Under the pieces are notes generated by a model that worked only from the letters and a program-made list of their open reading frames with translations, ran no database searches and was not told the origin of the DNA. DNA of 64,000 nt from positions 3,658,001 to 3,722,000 of the forward strand of contig NZ_CP048814.1 in the NCBI RefSeq assembly GCF_014217785.1, in the 5' to 3' direction. Positions 43,364-52,490 of the stretch are shown here, piece by piece (positions within the stretch are counted from its first letter, which is position 1; the number at the start of each line of letters is the position of its first letter). Made by a program: the position numbers and the translations under genes. Origin of the DNA: Rhodococcus triatomae. Its GTDB lineage: Bacteria; Actinomycetota; Actinomycetes; Mycobacteriales; Mycobacteriaceae.

Positions 43364-43779
43364 CAGTCGCGTAGATGCCGCTTGATACGTGCGAGCATCG
43401 CCGAGATCCCGCGCAGCCGCAGGGGACTCACCGCCTCGGCCAGACCGAGGTCGGCGTAGAAGTCGTCGGGTACCGCGAGGATCTCGGCAGCGCTGGAGCC
43501 GTCCAGACCCTGGTGCAGGATCGAGGCGAAGCCACGGGTGGTGGGGGCCTCGGCCGGAGCGCTGAAATGCAGGCGCACGTGGCCGCGGTCGCTGGCATCG
43601 ACCGACAGGAACAGTGGCGACTGGCATTCGGGCACCGGCTCCATCGATGCCTCCACCAGATCGGCGGGCAGGGGCGGCAGCTCCCTGCTGAACTCGAGGA
43701 GGAGCGTGAGCTTGTCCTGACCGTCCACGGCGGCGAAGTCGTCGACGATCTCGGCGAGTGAGTCGGGGAGAGCGGTCAT
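43363..43779 (-). CDS. sufE: SufE-like cysteine desulfurase partner
   Basis: 138-aa SufE-family protein that accepts sulfane sulfur on a Cys and passes it on in iron-sulfur assembly or sulfur trafficking. The acceptor Cys52 lies in [12 protein letters not shown], the normal position; the N-terminal helices and the C-terminal [13 protein letters not shown] agree with the family. The ATG overlaps the sseA stop (ATGA). The pair corresponds to Rv3284-Rv3283. A PapA-like gene is coupled to its own stop. Confidence 0.92.
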   Translation of the reverse strand: MTALPDSLAEIVDDFAAVDGQDKLTLLLEFSRELPPLPADLVEASMEPVPECQSPLFLSVDASDRGHVRLHFSAPAEAPTTRGFASILHQGLDGSSAAEILAVPDDFYADLGLAEAVSPLRLRGISAMLARIKRHLRD

Positions 43780-44672
43780 GACCGAGCAGGTACCTTGCCC
43801 GGCTCCTCGCCCTTGGCGATGGGCACCCGCACCGCGTTGCCCCACTCGGTCCACGAACCGTCGTAGTTGCGGACGTCCGGATGGCCGAGCAGGTGGGTGA
43901 GCACGAACCACGTGTGGCTGGACCGCTCGCCGATCCGGCAGTAGGCGATCACCGAATCCGCGGCATCGACACCGCCGTAGATCTCGTCCAGTTCGGCGCG
44001 GGAGCGGAAACGGCTGTCCTGCGCCGCGGCCTTGGCCCACGGAATGCTCACCGCGGTGGGGATGTGCCCCCCACGCAGTGCGCCCTCTTCCGGGTAGTCC
44101 GGCATGTGGGTGCGCTCGCCCGTGTACTCCTGGGGCGAACGCACGTCGATGAGGGGGCCGGTACCGAGATGGGTGAGGACGTCGTTCTTGAACGCGCGGA
44201 TCGGGGCATCGGCACGTTCGACCACCGGGTAGCCGGTGCTGGTCGTCTCCGGGACGTCGAAGGCGGTGTCGCGGTTCTCGGCGATCCACGCGTCGCGTCC
44301 GCCGTCGAGCAGCCGGACGTCCTCGTGCCCGAAGAGCGTGAACACCCACAACGCGTAGGCGGCCCACCAGTTGCTCTTGTCCCCATAGATCACGACCGTG
44401 TCGTCACGGCGAATTCCCTTGCGGTCCATCAACTCGGCGAACTGTTCGCCGGTGATGTAGTCGCGGGTCACCGGATCGTTGAGATCGAGGTGCCAGTCGA
44501 CCTTGACCGCTCCCGGGATGTGGCCGACGTCGTACAGCAGGACGTCCTCGTCCGACTCCACGACCTTCAGGCCCGGCGCACCCAGATTCGCCGACAGCCA
44601 CTCCGTCGAGACGAGCCGATCGGGGTGGGCGTACGCGGCGAACGCGGGATGGGGATCTGGTGCAACGGGCAC
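43776..44672 (-). CDS. sseA: Thiosulfate/mercaptopyruvate sulfurtransferase (rhodanese)
   Basis: 298-aa two-domain rhodanese. The N-terminal domain has [12 protein letters not shown] and [14 protein letters not shown] (inactive copy with Asp where Cys would be). The C-terminal domain has [25 protein letters not shown] and the active Cys245 in [13 protein letters not shown]. It moves sulfur from thiosulfate or 3-mercaptopyruvate to acceptors, probably SufE beside it. GTG 44672 starts after AGGAG. It lies between two PapA-like genes. Confidence 0.93.
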   Translation of the reverse strand: MPVAPDPHPAFAAYAHPDRLVSTEWLSANLGAPGLKVVESDEDVLLYDVGHIPGAVKVDWHLDLNDPVTRDYITGEQFAELMDRKGIRRDDTVVIYGDKSNWWAAYALWVFTLFGHEDVRLLDGGRDAWIAENRDTAFDVPETTSTGYPVVERADAPIRAFKNDVLTHLGTGPLIDVRSPQEYTGERTHMPDYPEEGALRGGHIPTAVSIPWAKAAAQDSRFRSRAELDEIYGGVDAADSVIAYCRIGERSSHTWFVLTHLLGHPDVRNYDGSWTEWGNAVRVPIAKGEEPGKVPARS

Positions 44673-44724
44673 GGGCAGGCTCCTGGAGGACGAGGTGACG
44701 GTTCCCCACGATTCTAGGCCACGC

Positions 44725-46155
44725 TCACACCACCGGCGCCTCGTCCAGGCGCAGCGCGCGGGTCGGGTCCGCCACCGGCGTCACACCGCGCTCGCAGATC
44801 GACTCGAGGAACCTGCGCAGCGTGGTGAGGAACGATTCGACGGTGGCCCGGGCGACGGGTGTGTCCGGGAACCGGGATCGCAGGGCCAGCCCCCGGTTCG
44901 TGCGGGAGATCCAGAACTGGGCGTCGTCGGCGACGGTCACGTTGCTCACGTGATGAGCGTTGAGCATCTCGTGGTCGTCGGTGCCCGGCAGGCGGCGGTA
45001 GTCGATGTAGGAGACCATGAACACGTCGGTGCGGGTGCGGCGGTAGCCGTCTCCCAGTGCCTTGCCGACCTGGGCCATCGACACCCCTCCCAGGGTGAGG
45101 GCGGTGCGGAACGAGGCGTGCGTGTTGGCCAGGGACGCCTGGAAGTCACCGTCGGTGCTGATCTCGACGGTGAGCGGTGCGCTGGTGGTCAGCCAGCCGA
45201 GGGCGTTGGCCCACTGCGGATTCCGGCGTGTGTGCAGGGGGAACTGCAGGGGCATGCGGCGGGAGCCACTGATCTCGTGGATCGCCGAGCCCATGGCGGT
45301 GAGCACTCCGGTGAACAGGCTGCCGCCCGAATCCAGGCAGATCTGCTCGAACCGCTCGGTGCCCGCGGCGTCGAGCAACGGCCGGACGTCCGCGCCTTGC
45401 GGGGCGGGCACACCTGCCTCCACGCCGAGATCCAGCGGGAAGCTGGGAGCGGTACCCCCGCACCGGCTGTAGAAGCGGGCCCACTCGCGGACCCGAGGGT
45501 CGGCGACGTCGGTGACGGGCGCCTCGGCCTCCTGCCGGCAGTACCGCAGGAAACTGCCGGGATCGCCGAGTTCGACGTGCAACGCCGGGTCCGGCTCGAC
45601 CCCGGCCTGGCAGGACTCGTAGATGCGACGTAGCTCCCCGAGCGCAATGACCAGCGAGTACCCGTCCACCAGTGTGTGGTCGAACGCGCTCACCACGGTG
45701 TAGTGGGAGTCGCGTTCGATCGTCGCGAACGTGTAGGCGGGGAACGTCAGCGGATCGCAGACCTCGGTGAACCGTTGCCGCAGGTGATCGCGCAACCCGG
45801 CCGCCGTGTCGACGGCCAGCGGAGTGGACGAGCGCAGCTCGACGTGTTCCGGGTCGAGACCGACCCGGCGGATCCCGGCGGAATCGGCGTGGAAGCCGGT
45901 CTGCAGGGTGTCGTGCCGTCGGATGAAGTAGCGCAGTGCCCGCTCGAGCGCCGGGCGATCCAGGGTGCCGGGCAGATCGAAGGCCGCGGCCATCCACACG
46001 CTCCGCCCGACCCCGTGCGTGCGTGCCGTGTCGAGATGGAATCTCTGGTTGTACGAGGGCGGGAGCGGCGAGTCCGCGACAGAGTTGCTGGTGACGGACC
46101 ATTCCGTGACCACGCCCGGCTCGACGAGGTACCTGTCGATCGAGGTTACGTGCAC
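44725..46155 (-). CDS. PapA-like acyltransferase B (condensation domain protein)
   Basis: 476-aa condensation-fold acyltransferase with catalytic HTLVDG (His160, Asp164, Gly165) and the later [14 protein letters not shown] and [10 protein letters not shown] segments. GTG 46155 is chosen because it places 14 residues before VTEW, exactly as in the two paralogs, and lies four bases after the upstream stop. An ATG at 46200 would overlap acyltransferase A by 41 bases. It is the second gene of the accessory cluster, followed by sseA after 52 bases. No signal peptide, so cytoplasmic, with product export perhaps by the MFS protein. Confidence 0.8.
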   Translation of the reverse strand: MHVTSIDRYLVEPGVVTEWSVTSNSVADSPLPPSYNQRFHLDTARTHGVGRSVWMAAAFDLPGTLDRPALERALRYFIRRHDTLQTGFHADSAGIRRVGLDPEHVELRSSTPLAVDTAAGLRDHLRQRFTEVCDPLTFPAYTFATIERDSHYTVVSAFDHTLVDGYSLVIALGELRRIYESCQAGVEPDPALHVELGDPGSFLRYCRQEAEAPVTDVADPRVREWARFYSRCGGTAPSFPLDLGVEAGVPAPQGADVRPLLDAAGTERFEQICLDSGGSLFTGVLTAMGSAIHEISGSRRMPLQFPLHTRRNPQWANALGWLTTSAPLTVEISTDGDFQASLANTHASFRTALTLGGVSMAQVGKALGDGYRRTRTDVFMVSYIDYRRLPGTDDHEMLNAHHVSNVTVADDAQFWISRTNRGLALRSRFPDTPVARATVESFLTTLRRFLESICERGVTPVADPTRALRLDEAPVV

Positions 46156-46159
46156 TGTG

Positions 46160-47647
46160 TCATCCCGCCGATCCGATGTGGTAGTCACCTTCGCGTGCAA
46201 CGGTTCTCATGATCTCGGAAACGCGGCCGGCGTAGGCCGCGACCGATGCGTGCGCGGTCTCGGTATCGGGATGGGAGATGGCCATCCAGGTACCCTCCAG
46301 CACGCGATTGACCCAGATCGACGCGATCTGGGTGTCCTTGCCGCCCACCAGGCCCGTCGCCCGGGTCGTCACATAGCTCTCGGTCTGCGGCAGCCTGCGC
46401 CCGTCGATGTACGACAGGATCGGCGGCGGCGTCAGCGCGGTCGGTGCGGCGGCCGCGACGGCGGGCGCCTGCGCCAGCACCGTCTCGATCACCTGCTGCA
46501 CCGAGACGTCGCCGAGCGTCTTGCCGTCGCGGTATGCCTTCTGGGCGGTGGCGGCGAGATCGGTGAAGGTCTCGGCCCCGTCCAGTTCGACGGCCACCGG
46601 GACGAGATTGATGAACCACCCCTGTGACCAGAAGTTGGTCTCCCCGCGAGTCGTGAGCGGCGACAACGCGAGGTATCGGTCGCGCCCGGCGAGCTCGTGT
46701 TCGGTGATCGCCAGCGCGGCGAACACACCGCCGATGAAGTTCGAGCCGTGCGCCTTGCACACCGCACCGAACTGCTCGCACTCGTCCGCCAGGTCGAAGC
46801 GGCTTCCGATCGCGGGCGCGGGCCCGTCCGCGACTCCGAGATCCAGGGGGAATCCGGGGAACGAGCCACCGGTGCGCGCCAGGTAGCCCAGCCAGCCCTG
46901 TACCTCGGGCGACTCGAGGGTCAGCGCCGCCGCCCGCTCTCGCTCGCGGCCGCTGTACTCGACGTAGCTCCCGGGATCGGGGAGTTCGGGAGTCGTTCCG
47001 TCGATCTCGGCCTGGTAGGCGATCCGGATCTCGGCGAACATCAGGATCATCGACTGCATGTCGGTATGTGCGTGATCGACGGCGTGGAAGAGCGTGAAAC
47101 CCTCTGCCGTGTCGGGGAACCCGGAGTCGGCGTCCTCGGGGGCCACCGCATGCTCGATCGCGCCGAAGACGAACGCGGGCCATCCCAGGGCGCTGGTCTC
47201 GTTCGCGAAGCGAGCGCCCACGTACTCGCGCACCTGCTCCGGCGTGGACATCTCGGGGCCGTCGACGACGGTGAGGGTGAAGTGCTCGGGCGCCACCACG
47301 TGGCGTCGTATCGCGTTGGACTTGTCGGTCGGATCCGCAGCCGGGTCCGCGAAGGAGAACCAACTGTGCAGCGTGTCGTGGCGTTCGACGTACCGCCGCA
47401 GCGTGCGTGCCATCGCGTCGGCGTCGAGCTTGCCGGGAAAGTCGAACGCGATCCCGATCCAGGGGGACTGCGCCTCGTTGTTGTTCGCCGCCAGCTGGGC
47501 GCGTCGCAGGTGCCGCTCCTGCATGGTTGTCGGTGGCGCGGGATCGATCGGCGCCTGGGCTGCGGAACGGGCGTCGGCATCCGACACCTTCCACTCCACG
47601 ACCCGTCCGGGTCGCGGCTCCCAATGCGTGATCAAGTTCAAGTCCAT
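46160..47647 (-). CDS. PapA-like acyltransferase A (condensation domain protein, variant motif)
   Basis: 495-aa condensation-fold protein, first of the cluster, and the one most like mycobacterial PapA1/PapA2 in its N-terminus (ITHWEPRPGRVVEWKV). The catalytic motif reads HAHTDM (His192, Asp196, Met197): the general-base His and the Asp are kept but the usual final Gly is Met. The C-lobe has SQGWFINLVPVAVEL and LSYIDGRRLPQ. ATG 47647 follows an AGGAG by eight bases. It is divergent from the MFS exporter, with which it shares a 270-base control region. Confidence 0.8.
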   Translation of the reverse strand: MDLNLITHWEPRPGRVVEWKVSDADARSAAQAPIDPAPPTTMQERHLRRAQLAANNNEAQSPWIGIAFDFPGKLDADAMARTLRRYVERHDTLHSWFSFADPAADPTDKSNAIRRHVVAPEHFTLTVVDGPEMSTPEQVREYVGARFANETSALGWPAFVFGAIEHAVAPEDADSGFPDTAEGFTLFHAVDHAHTDMQSMILMFAEIRIAYQAEIDGTTPELPDPGSYVEYSGRERERAAALTLESPEVQGWLGYLARTGGSFPGFPLDLGVADGPAPAIGSRFDLADECEQFGAVCKAHGSNFIGGVFAALAITEHELAGRDRYLALSPLTTRGETNFWSQGWFINLVPVAVELDGAETFTDLAATAQKAYRDGKTLGDVSVQQVIETVLAQAPAVAAAAPTALTPPPILSYIDGRRLPQTESYVTTRATGLVGGKDTQIASIWVNRVLEGTWMAISHPDTETAHASVAAYAGRVSEIMRTVAREGDYHIGSAG

Positions 47648-47919
47648 CGAGCGGGCTCCTGGGAACTAGTGAGGATGTGAGGCGGGCAAGATGGATGAGT
47701 GACGTCGAGTGACGAGCGATGCCGCCCACATTCAGGATGAGGCACCGGGCGACCGCGCGTGAAGGCTGCTGAGTATGAGCTTAGTAACAGCTGATAATCC
47801 TCGACCCCGCGTTTCGAAGCGATTATCCCGTCATCCTCCGACCTGTGTCGCCCACGACAGAAGTGCACTTGACTTCTATCACACCGCACGAACGCCGAGG
47901 GTTCTCTACCCTGGTGCCG
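47648..47919. promoter_or_regulatory. Divergent control region of the PapA-like cluster and the MFS exporter
   Basis: About 270 bases, AT-richer than the surroundings around 47770-47830. Visible elements are GATAAT (47788-47793, -10-like, plus strand), the dyad AGAAGT-GCACTTG-ACTTCT (47860-47878 area), a TTGACT inside it, and TACCCT (47907-47912) before the MFS start. No regulator gene lies nearby. Confidence 0.45.
47907..47912 (+). promoter_or_regulatory. Leaderless-type -10 hexamer of the MFS exporter
   Basis: TACCCT, seven bases, then GTG 47920. This spacing is a reason to prefer 47920 over the in-frame GTG codons at 47845 and 47914. Confidence 0.45.
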
Positions 47920-49725
47920 GTGCTGAACCGGCAGAGTGCGACGCGGACGACCTGGGCGGCGTGGTTGGGGCTCGCGACGAGCCTGACCGCGGTGTTCATG
48001 CAACTACTCGATGCGACGATCGTGAACGTCGCGCTCCCGAGCATCGCCGTCGATCTCGACGCGCCGGTGTCGATGCAGTTGCTCATGGTCAGCGTCTACA
48101 CGCTGGCCTTCGCATGTTCCCTGATCACGGCGGCGCGTCTCGGTGACATCCTCGGTCGCCGCCGGGTGTTCCTCACTGCACTGGCGGCGTTCGTGATCGC
48201 CTCCGTGCTGTGCGGCATCGCGCAGGATGCGCCCACCCTGGTGGTGTCCCGCGCCGTGCAGGGCCTGGCAGCGGGATCCATGTCCGCGCAGACTTTCGCG
48301 ATCATCTCCGGGCTGTTCCCCAAATCCCGGCACCCTCGGGTGTTCGGGATATACGGCGCGACGATCGGCCTCGCCACCATTTCCGGGCCCCTCGTCGGTG
48401 GCCTACTCATCGAGTGGAATCTCCTCGATCTGGGCTGGCGCCTGATCTTCCTGGTCAATCTCCCGATCGGTATCGCGGCGCTCGTCGTCGGATACTTCTT
48501 TCTCGTCGACGCGAAATCGGAGGAAAAGCGCACATTGGACGTCGTCGGCGCGGTGTTGTCCGCTGCCGGATTGTTCCTGCTGATCTTTCCGCTCGCCGAA
48601 GGCCGGGAACGGGGGTGGCCGGTTCCGCTGGTGGTGATGCTCGCCTGTTCCGTCCCGGTGCTGCTGGCGTTCGTCGTCTACGAATACCGGCTGGGCCGCC
48701 GCGGCGGCGATCCCGTGTTGAAACTGGAACTGTTCACGGACCGGGCGTTCGCCCTCGGCGCCGCCATCGCCTTCGTCTTCTTCGGCACCCTCGCGTCCCT
48801 GATCTTCACCATCTCGCTCACCCTCCAGTTCGGTTTCGGGTTCTCGCCCCTGCGCGCCGGAGTGATGACGCTTCCGTGGGCGCTCGGGATGGGTCTGGCC
48901 GCCCTCGCGTCGTCCTTCGTCTACAAGCGGGTCGGCAACCTCGTGCTCCCCACCGGTATGGCTCTGTTCTTCGGTTCGCTGCTGTCGCTGTCCTACATCC
49001 TCGAGCAGGAGGGCACGGATCCGCGCTGGCTGGCGATGGCGGGCCCGTTGCTGCTCGGCGGCGCCGGACTGGGTCTGTTCGTCGCGCCGCTGCAGACCGC
49101 GATCCTCGCCACGGTGCAGCCCCGGCACGCCGGTGCCGTCTCCGGGCTGCTTCCCACCGTGCAGCAGGTGGGCAGCTCGATCGGTCTCGCCGTCATCGGC
49201 GTGGTCTTCTTCAACCTGGTGGCCGGGCAGGCCGCGCCCGCCGTCGAATCGCAGCGCCCGGCCATGGTCGCGGAGCTGGAAGCGATCGGTGTTCCCGCAC
49301 CCCTGGTGCCGCGGGCGGAGTCCACGTTCGTCGACTGCGCCACGACACAGCTCGGGTCGACGTCGCCGATGCAGGTTCCCGAGGACTGCCGGCCCGATGC
49401 GCTGGCCGCCGGCGTCCCCGGTGGCGCGGACGCCGATCCGGCGCAGGAACGGATCCGTGAGGAGGCGATCGCCGCGGCTGCGGCATCGACCCGGGCAGCG
49501 GCGGGAGTGGCGTTCCTCGAGGCCGAACGCCGCGTGCTGTGGATCATCTCGGTGGTCGCGGTGCTCGTCGGTGCCGCCACGTTCGCCCTGCCACGCCGCA
49601 ACCGCAACGTCGAGGAGATGGACGTCGAGGGCGGCGAGGACGGGGACCCCGGGAGCGGAGAAGCCGATCCGGTGTCCACCGCACCTGCCGTCTCCGGACA
49701 GCCGTCGGCGGACCCGCTCAGCTAG
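47920..49725 (+). CDS. MFS drug/lipid exporter, DHA2 family (14 helices)
   Basis: About 601-aa major facilitator of the EmrB/QacA type. Helix 1 carries FMQLLDATIVNVALP (motif D1), the helix 2-3 loop GDILGRRRVF (motif A), and helix 5 GLATISGPLVGGLL (motif C of antiporters). The 14-helix body is followed by a long extracytoplasmic loop with two Cys (VDCATTQ and PEDCRPD) between helices 13 and 14 and an acidic C-tail. It exports hydrophobic compounds with proton exchange. Facing the PapA-like genes, it may export their acylated product. Start uncertain: GTG 47845, 47914 or 47920. It overlaps maf by eight bases. Confidence 0.85.
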   Translation: MLNRQSATRTTWAAWLGLATSLTAVFMQLLDATIVNVALPSIAVDLDAPVSMQLLMVSVYTLAFACSLITAARLGDILGRRRVFLTALAAFVIASVLCGIAQDAPTLVVSRAVQGLAAGSMSAQTFAIISGLFPKSRHPRVFGIYGATIGLATISGPLVGGLLIEWNLLDLGWRLIFLVNLPIGIAALVVGYFFLVDAKSEEKRTLDVVGAVLSAAGLFLLIFPLAEGRERGWPVPLVVMLACSVPVLLAFVVYEYRLGRRGGDPVLKLELFTDRAFALGAAIAFVFFGTLASLIFTISLTLQFGFGFSPLRAGVMTLPWALGMGLAALASSFVYKRVGNLVLPTGMALFFGSLLSLSYILEQEGTDPRWLAMAGPLLLGGAGLGLFVAPLQTAILATVQPRHAGAVSGLLPTVQQVGSSIGLAVIGVVFFNLVAGQAAPAVESQRPAMVAELEAIGVPAPLVPRAESTFVDCATTQLGSTSPMQVPEDCRPDALAAGVPGGADADPAQERIREEAIAAAAASTRAAAGVAFLEAERRVLWIISVVAVLVGAATFALPRRNRNVEEMDVEGGEDGDPGSGEADPVSTAPAVSGQPSADPLS

Positions 49726-50359
49726 GGGCGGGGGAGTCCCGCCACAGCGCGGCGACGTCGACGCCGAGACGCGCCAGCAGACTGCGTACCAACGGCAGCC
49801 CGATGCCGATCACGCTGGACGGATCACCCTCGATCCGCTCGACGAACCATCCACCGAGGCTGTCCAGGGTGAACGCGCCGGCGACCTGCAGCGGCTCGCC
49901 ACTGGCGAGGTACGCCTCCAGCTCGTCCGGCGACGGATTCCCGAAATGGACGGTGGTCGCGCTGTGGTCGGCCTGCTCGGCCACCGCGGCGCCCTCCTCC
50001 ACCCGGATCACACAGTGGCCCGTGAGGAGTACGGCGCTGTGCCCGGCCATCGATCGCCAACGCTCTCGTGCGACCCCGGCCGTTCCGGGTTTGCCCTGCA
50101 ACGCGCCGTCGATCGACAACATCGAATCGCATCCGACGACGACGCAGTCCGCGGCGATGCCGGGATCGAGGCGCGGGATCACCTCGCGTGCCTTGGCGCG
50201 GGCCAGCTCCGTCACCACCCGTTCGGGGGTGGTGTCACCGAGTGCCTCGACGAGGGCGTCCTCGTCGACACCGGAGACCAGGACCGCCGGCTCGATCCCC
50301 GCGCTGCGGAGCACCGCGAGACGAGCCGGCGAGGCCGAAGCGAGTACCAGCGGTGGCAC
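49718..50359 (-). CDS. maf: Maf-like nucleotide pyrophosphatase
   Basis: 213-aa Maf/Ham1-superfamily protein that hydrolyses dTTP, UTP or modified nucleotides to monophosphates. The N-terminal LVLASASPARLAVLRSAG is the family signature; VVVGCDSML holds the catalytic Asp, and QVAGAFTLDSLGGWFVERIEGD is the conserved C-part. GTG 50359 gives the known length (Rv3282, about 222 residues) and lies four bases after the accE stop. It is the last gene of the accD5-accE-maf operon and convergent with the MFS gene. Confidence 0.92.
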   Translation of the reverse strand: MPPLVLASASPARLAVLRSAGIEPAVLVSGVDEDALVEALGDTTPERVVTELARAKAREVIPRLDPGIAADCVVVGCDSMLSIDGALQGKPGTAGVARERWRSMAGHSAVLLTGHCVIRVEEGAAVAEQADHSATTVHFGNPSPDELEAYLASGEPLQVAGAFTLDSLGGWFVERIEGDPSSVIGIGLPLVRSLLARLGVDVAALWRDSPAPS

Positions 50360-50363
50360 CGGC

Positions 50364-50738
50364 CTAGAACCGGTGCGCGTGGGGGAACGAGTAGGGCGAG
50401 AACGGGGCGGCACCGCGGTGCAGCCGGGTGGGTTCGCCCCAGGTCTCCGGTGGGCGGGCCGCCTCGACGACCGGAACCGACGTGGCCGCCGCGGCCGCGA
50501 GTACCGCCACGATCGCCGCGACGTCGGCGTCGGTCGGGGCGCCTTTCACGATCCGGATCTGCGGGGCGTCCGCGGTCGCGTCCACGGGATCGGTTCCCTC
50601 CGTCGGTGCGGGTGCGCTGTCGGTGTCCGCCACGACCGCGCCGTTGACGGTCGTGCCGAACTCGGCGACCTCGTCGCCGACGGGTGCGTCGACGACCACA
50701 CCCTCGCCGGTCCTGAGAATGTCCGTGTAGGTGCTCAC
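50364..50738 (-). CDS. accE5: Acyl-CoA carboxylase epsilon subunit
   Basis: 124-aa protein whose C-terminal half has the AccE pattern [20 protein letters not shown] followed by [13 protein letters not shown]. In M. tuberculosis the epsilon subunit raises the activity of the AccA3-AccD5 complex. The N-terminal half is an extension rich in Val, Asp and Ala of unknown role. GTG 50738 overlaps the accD5 stop by four bases. The extension has different composition from the C-domain and no recognisable motif. Confidence 0.88.
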   Translation of the reverse strand: MSTYTDILRTGEGVVVDAPVGDEVAEFGTTVNGAVVADTDSAPAPTEGTDPVDATADAPQIRIVKGAPTDADVAAIVAVLAAAAATSVPVVEAARPPETWGEPTRLHRGAAPFSPYSFPHAHRF

Positions 50739-52375
50739 AGGGGAATGTTCCCATGCTTCTTCGGGGGCAGGGACACCATCTTGCGTTCGAGCAGACGCAG
50801 TGCGGACACGATCTGGCCGCGAGTGTGCGACGGCGGGATGACCGCATCGACGTATCCGCGCTCCGCGGCGACGTACGGGTTGACGAGGGTGTCCTCGTAT
50901 TCGCTCTGCAGTTCCAGCCGCAGCGCGTCGACGTCCTCGCCGTTCTTCGCGGCCTCGAGCAGCCGCTTGCGGTACACGAACCCGACCGCCCCGGAGGCGC
51001 CCATGACCGCGATCTGCGCCGTCGGCCAGGCGAGGTTCACATCGGCGCCCATGTGCTTGGACCCCATCACGTCGTACGCGCCGCCGTACGCCTTCCTGGT
51101 GATGACGGTGATCTTGCCGACCGTGGCCTCCCCGTACGCGTACAGCAGTTTCGCCCCGCGCCGGATGATGCCGTTGTACTCCTGATCGGTGCCCGGAAGG
51201 AACCCCGGGACGTCGACCAGCGTGATGATCGGAACGTTGAACGCGTCGCAGGTACGGACGAACCGGGCCGCCTTCTCCGAGGCGTCGATGTCGAGACACC
51301 CGGCGAACACCGTGGGCTGGTTCGCCACGATTCCCACCGACCGGCCGTCGACCCGGCCGAACCCGATCACGATGTTGCCGGCACGCTCGGCCTGGACCTC
51401 GAGGAACTCGTCGTCGTCGAGGATCCGGCGGATCACCTCGTGGATGTCGTACGGCTGGTTCGCACTGTCCGGAATGAGAGTGTCGAGCTCGAGGTCCTCG
51501 GCGGTGAGGTTGTCCGCGATGGCACCGTCGATCGGATCGGTCGGCAGCATCCGGGGTGCGGCGGCCTGGTTGTTGCTCGGCAGGTAGCTCAGCAGATCCT
51601 TGACGTAGTCCAGGGCGTCCTGTTCGCCGGACGCGACGTAGTGGGCGACACCGGACTTGACCATGTGGGTGTGTGCACCACCGAGGTCCTCCATCGTCAC
51701 GTCCTCGCCGGTGACCGTCTTGATCACGTCGGGGCCGGTGACGAACATCTGCGAGGTCTGGTCGACCATCACGACGAAGTCGGTGAGGGCGGGGGAGTAC
51801 ACGTGTCCGCCTGCGGCGGGGCCCATGATCAGTGAGATCTGTGGGATCACGCCGGATGCGCGGACGTTGCGGTGGAAGATCTCCCCGTACAGGCCGAGCG
51901 AGACGACGCCCTCCTGGATGCGGGCGCCTGCACCCTCGTTGATGCCGATCAGCGGCCGGCCGGTCTTGATCGCCAGGTCCATGACCTTGACGATCTTCTC
52001 GCCGTAGATCTCTCCGAGGCTGCCACCGAACACCGTCGCGTCCTGCGAGAACACGCAGACCTCGCGGCCGTCGACGGTGCCGTATCCGGTCACCACGCCG
52101 TCACCGACGGGCCGGTTCTCGCCGAGACCGAAGTTCGTGGAGCGGTGCCGCGCGAGCGCGTCGAGCTCGACGAACGAACCCTCGTCGAGCAGGGCCGTGA
52201 TTCGCTCCCGCGCGGTCAGTTTGCCCTTCGCGTGCACCTTCTCGACCGCGGCCTCACCCGAGGGGGCCATCGCCTGGGCCTGTCGATTACGCAGGTCGGC
52301 CAGTTTTCCGGCGGTCGTGTGGATATCAGGCGCAGGGGTGGTCTGTGGCGCCGACGGCTCCTGAACTGTGGTCAT
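50735..52375 (-). CDS. accD5: Acyl-CoA carboxylase beta subunit (propionyl-CoA carboxylase type)
   Basis: Transfers the carboxyl group from biotin on AccA3 to propionyl-CoA (or acetyl-CoA), giving methylmalonyl-CoA or malonyl-CoA. The 546-aa carboxyltransferase has the N-part [12 protein letters not shown] (acyl-CoA oxyanion site), [20 protein letters not shown] and the C-part [29 protein letters not shown] (biotin site). Length equals AccD5 (Rv3280, 548). ATG 52375 is the start; a TAAGCT hexamer lies eight bases upstream. The promoter region contains a 15-bp palindrome at 52404-52418. Confidence 0.96.
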   Translation of the reverse strand: MTTVQEPSAPQTTPAPDIHTTAGKLADLRNRQAQAMAPSGEAAVEKVHAKGKLTARERITALLDEGSFVELDALARHRSTNFGLGENRPVGDGVVTGYGTVDGREVCVFSQDATVFGGSLGEIYGEKIVKVMDLAIKTGRPLIGINEGAGARIQEGVVSLGLYGEIFHRNVRASGVIPQISLIMGPAAGGHVYSPALTDFVVMVDQTSQMFVTGPDVIKTVTGEDVTMEDLGGAHTHMVKSGVAHYVASGEQDALDYVKDLLSYLPSNNQAAAPRMLPTDPIDGAIADNLTAEDLELDTLIPDSANQPYDIHEVIRRILDDDEFLEVQAERAGNIVIGFGRVDGRSVGIVANQPTVFAGCLDIDASEKAARFVRTCDAFNVPIITLVDVPGFLPGTDQEYNGIIRRGAKLLYAYGEATVGKITVITRKAYGGAYDVMGSKHMGADVNLAWPTAQIAVMGASGAVGFVYRKRLLEAAKNGEDVDALRLELQSEYEDTLVNPYVAAERGYVDAVIPPSHTRGQIVSALRLLERKMVSLPPKKHGNIPL

Positions 52376-52403
52376 GACAGGTGAGCTTAACGATCCGGTG
52401 GGG

Positions 52404-52418
52404 TCTCTTGCCAAGAGA
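52404..52418. promoter_or_regulatory. 15-bp palindrome between accD5 and birA
   Basis: TCTCTTG-C-CAAGAGA has perfect 7-base arms. It is 29 bases from the accD5 start and 73 from birA, a good operator position for both genes. The regulator is not known; this BirA has no DNA-binding domain. Confidence 0.45.
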
Positions 52419-52478
52419 GGTCCCGCCCGGCGCCCCCTGTGAGCCAAGTTACTCGGGAGTATGTTTCCGCTGGCAGCT

Positions 52479-52484
52479 TAGGGT
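52479..52484 (+). promoter_or_regulatory. Leaderless-type -10 hexamer of birA
   Basis: TAGGGT followed by GGAGGA and the ATG. The purine run directly touching the ATG is too close to act as a Shine-Dalgarno, which fits a leaderless start. Confidence 0.55.
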
Positions 52485-52490
52485 GGAGGA

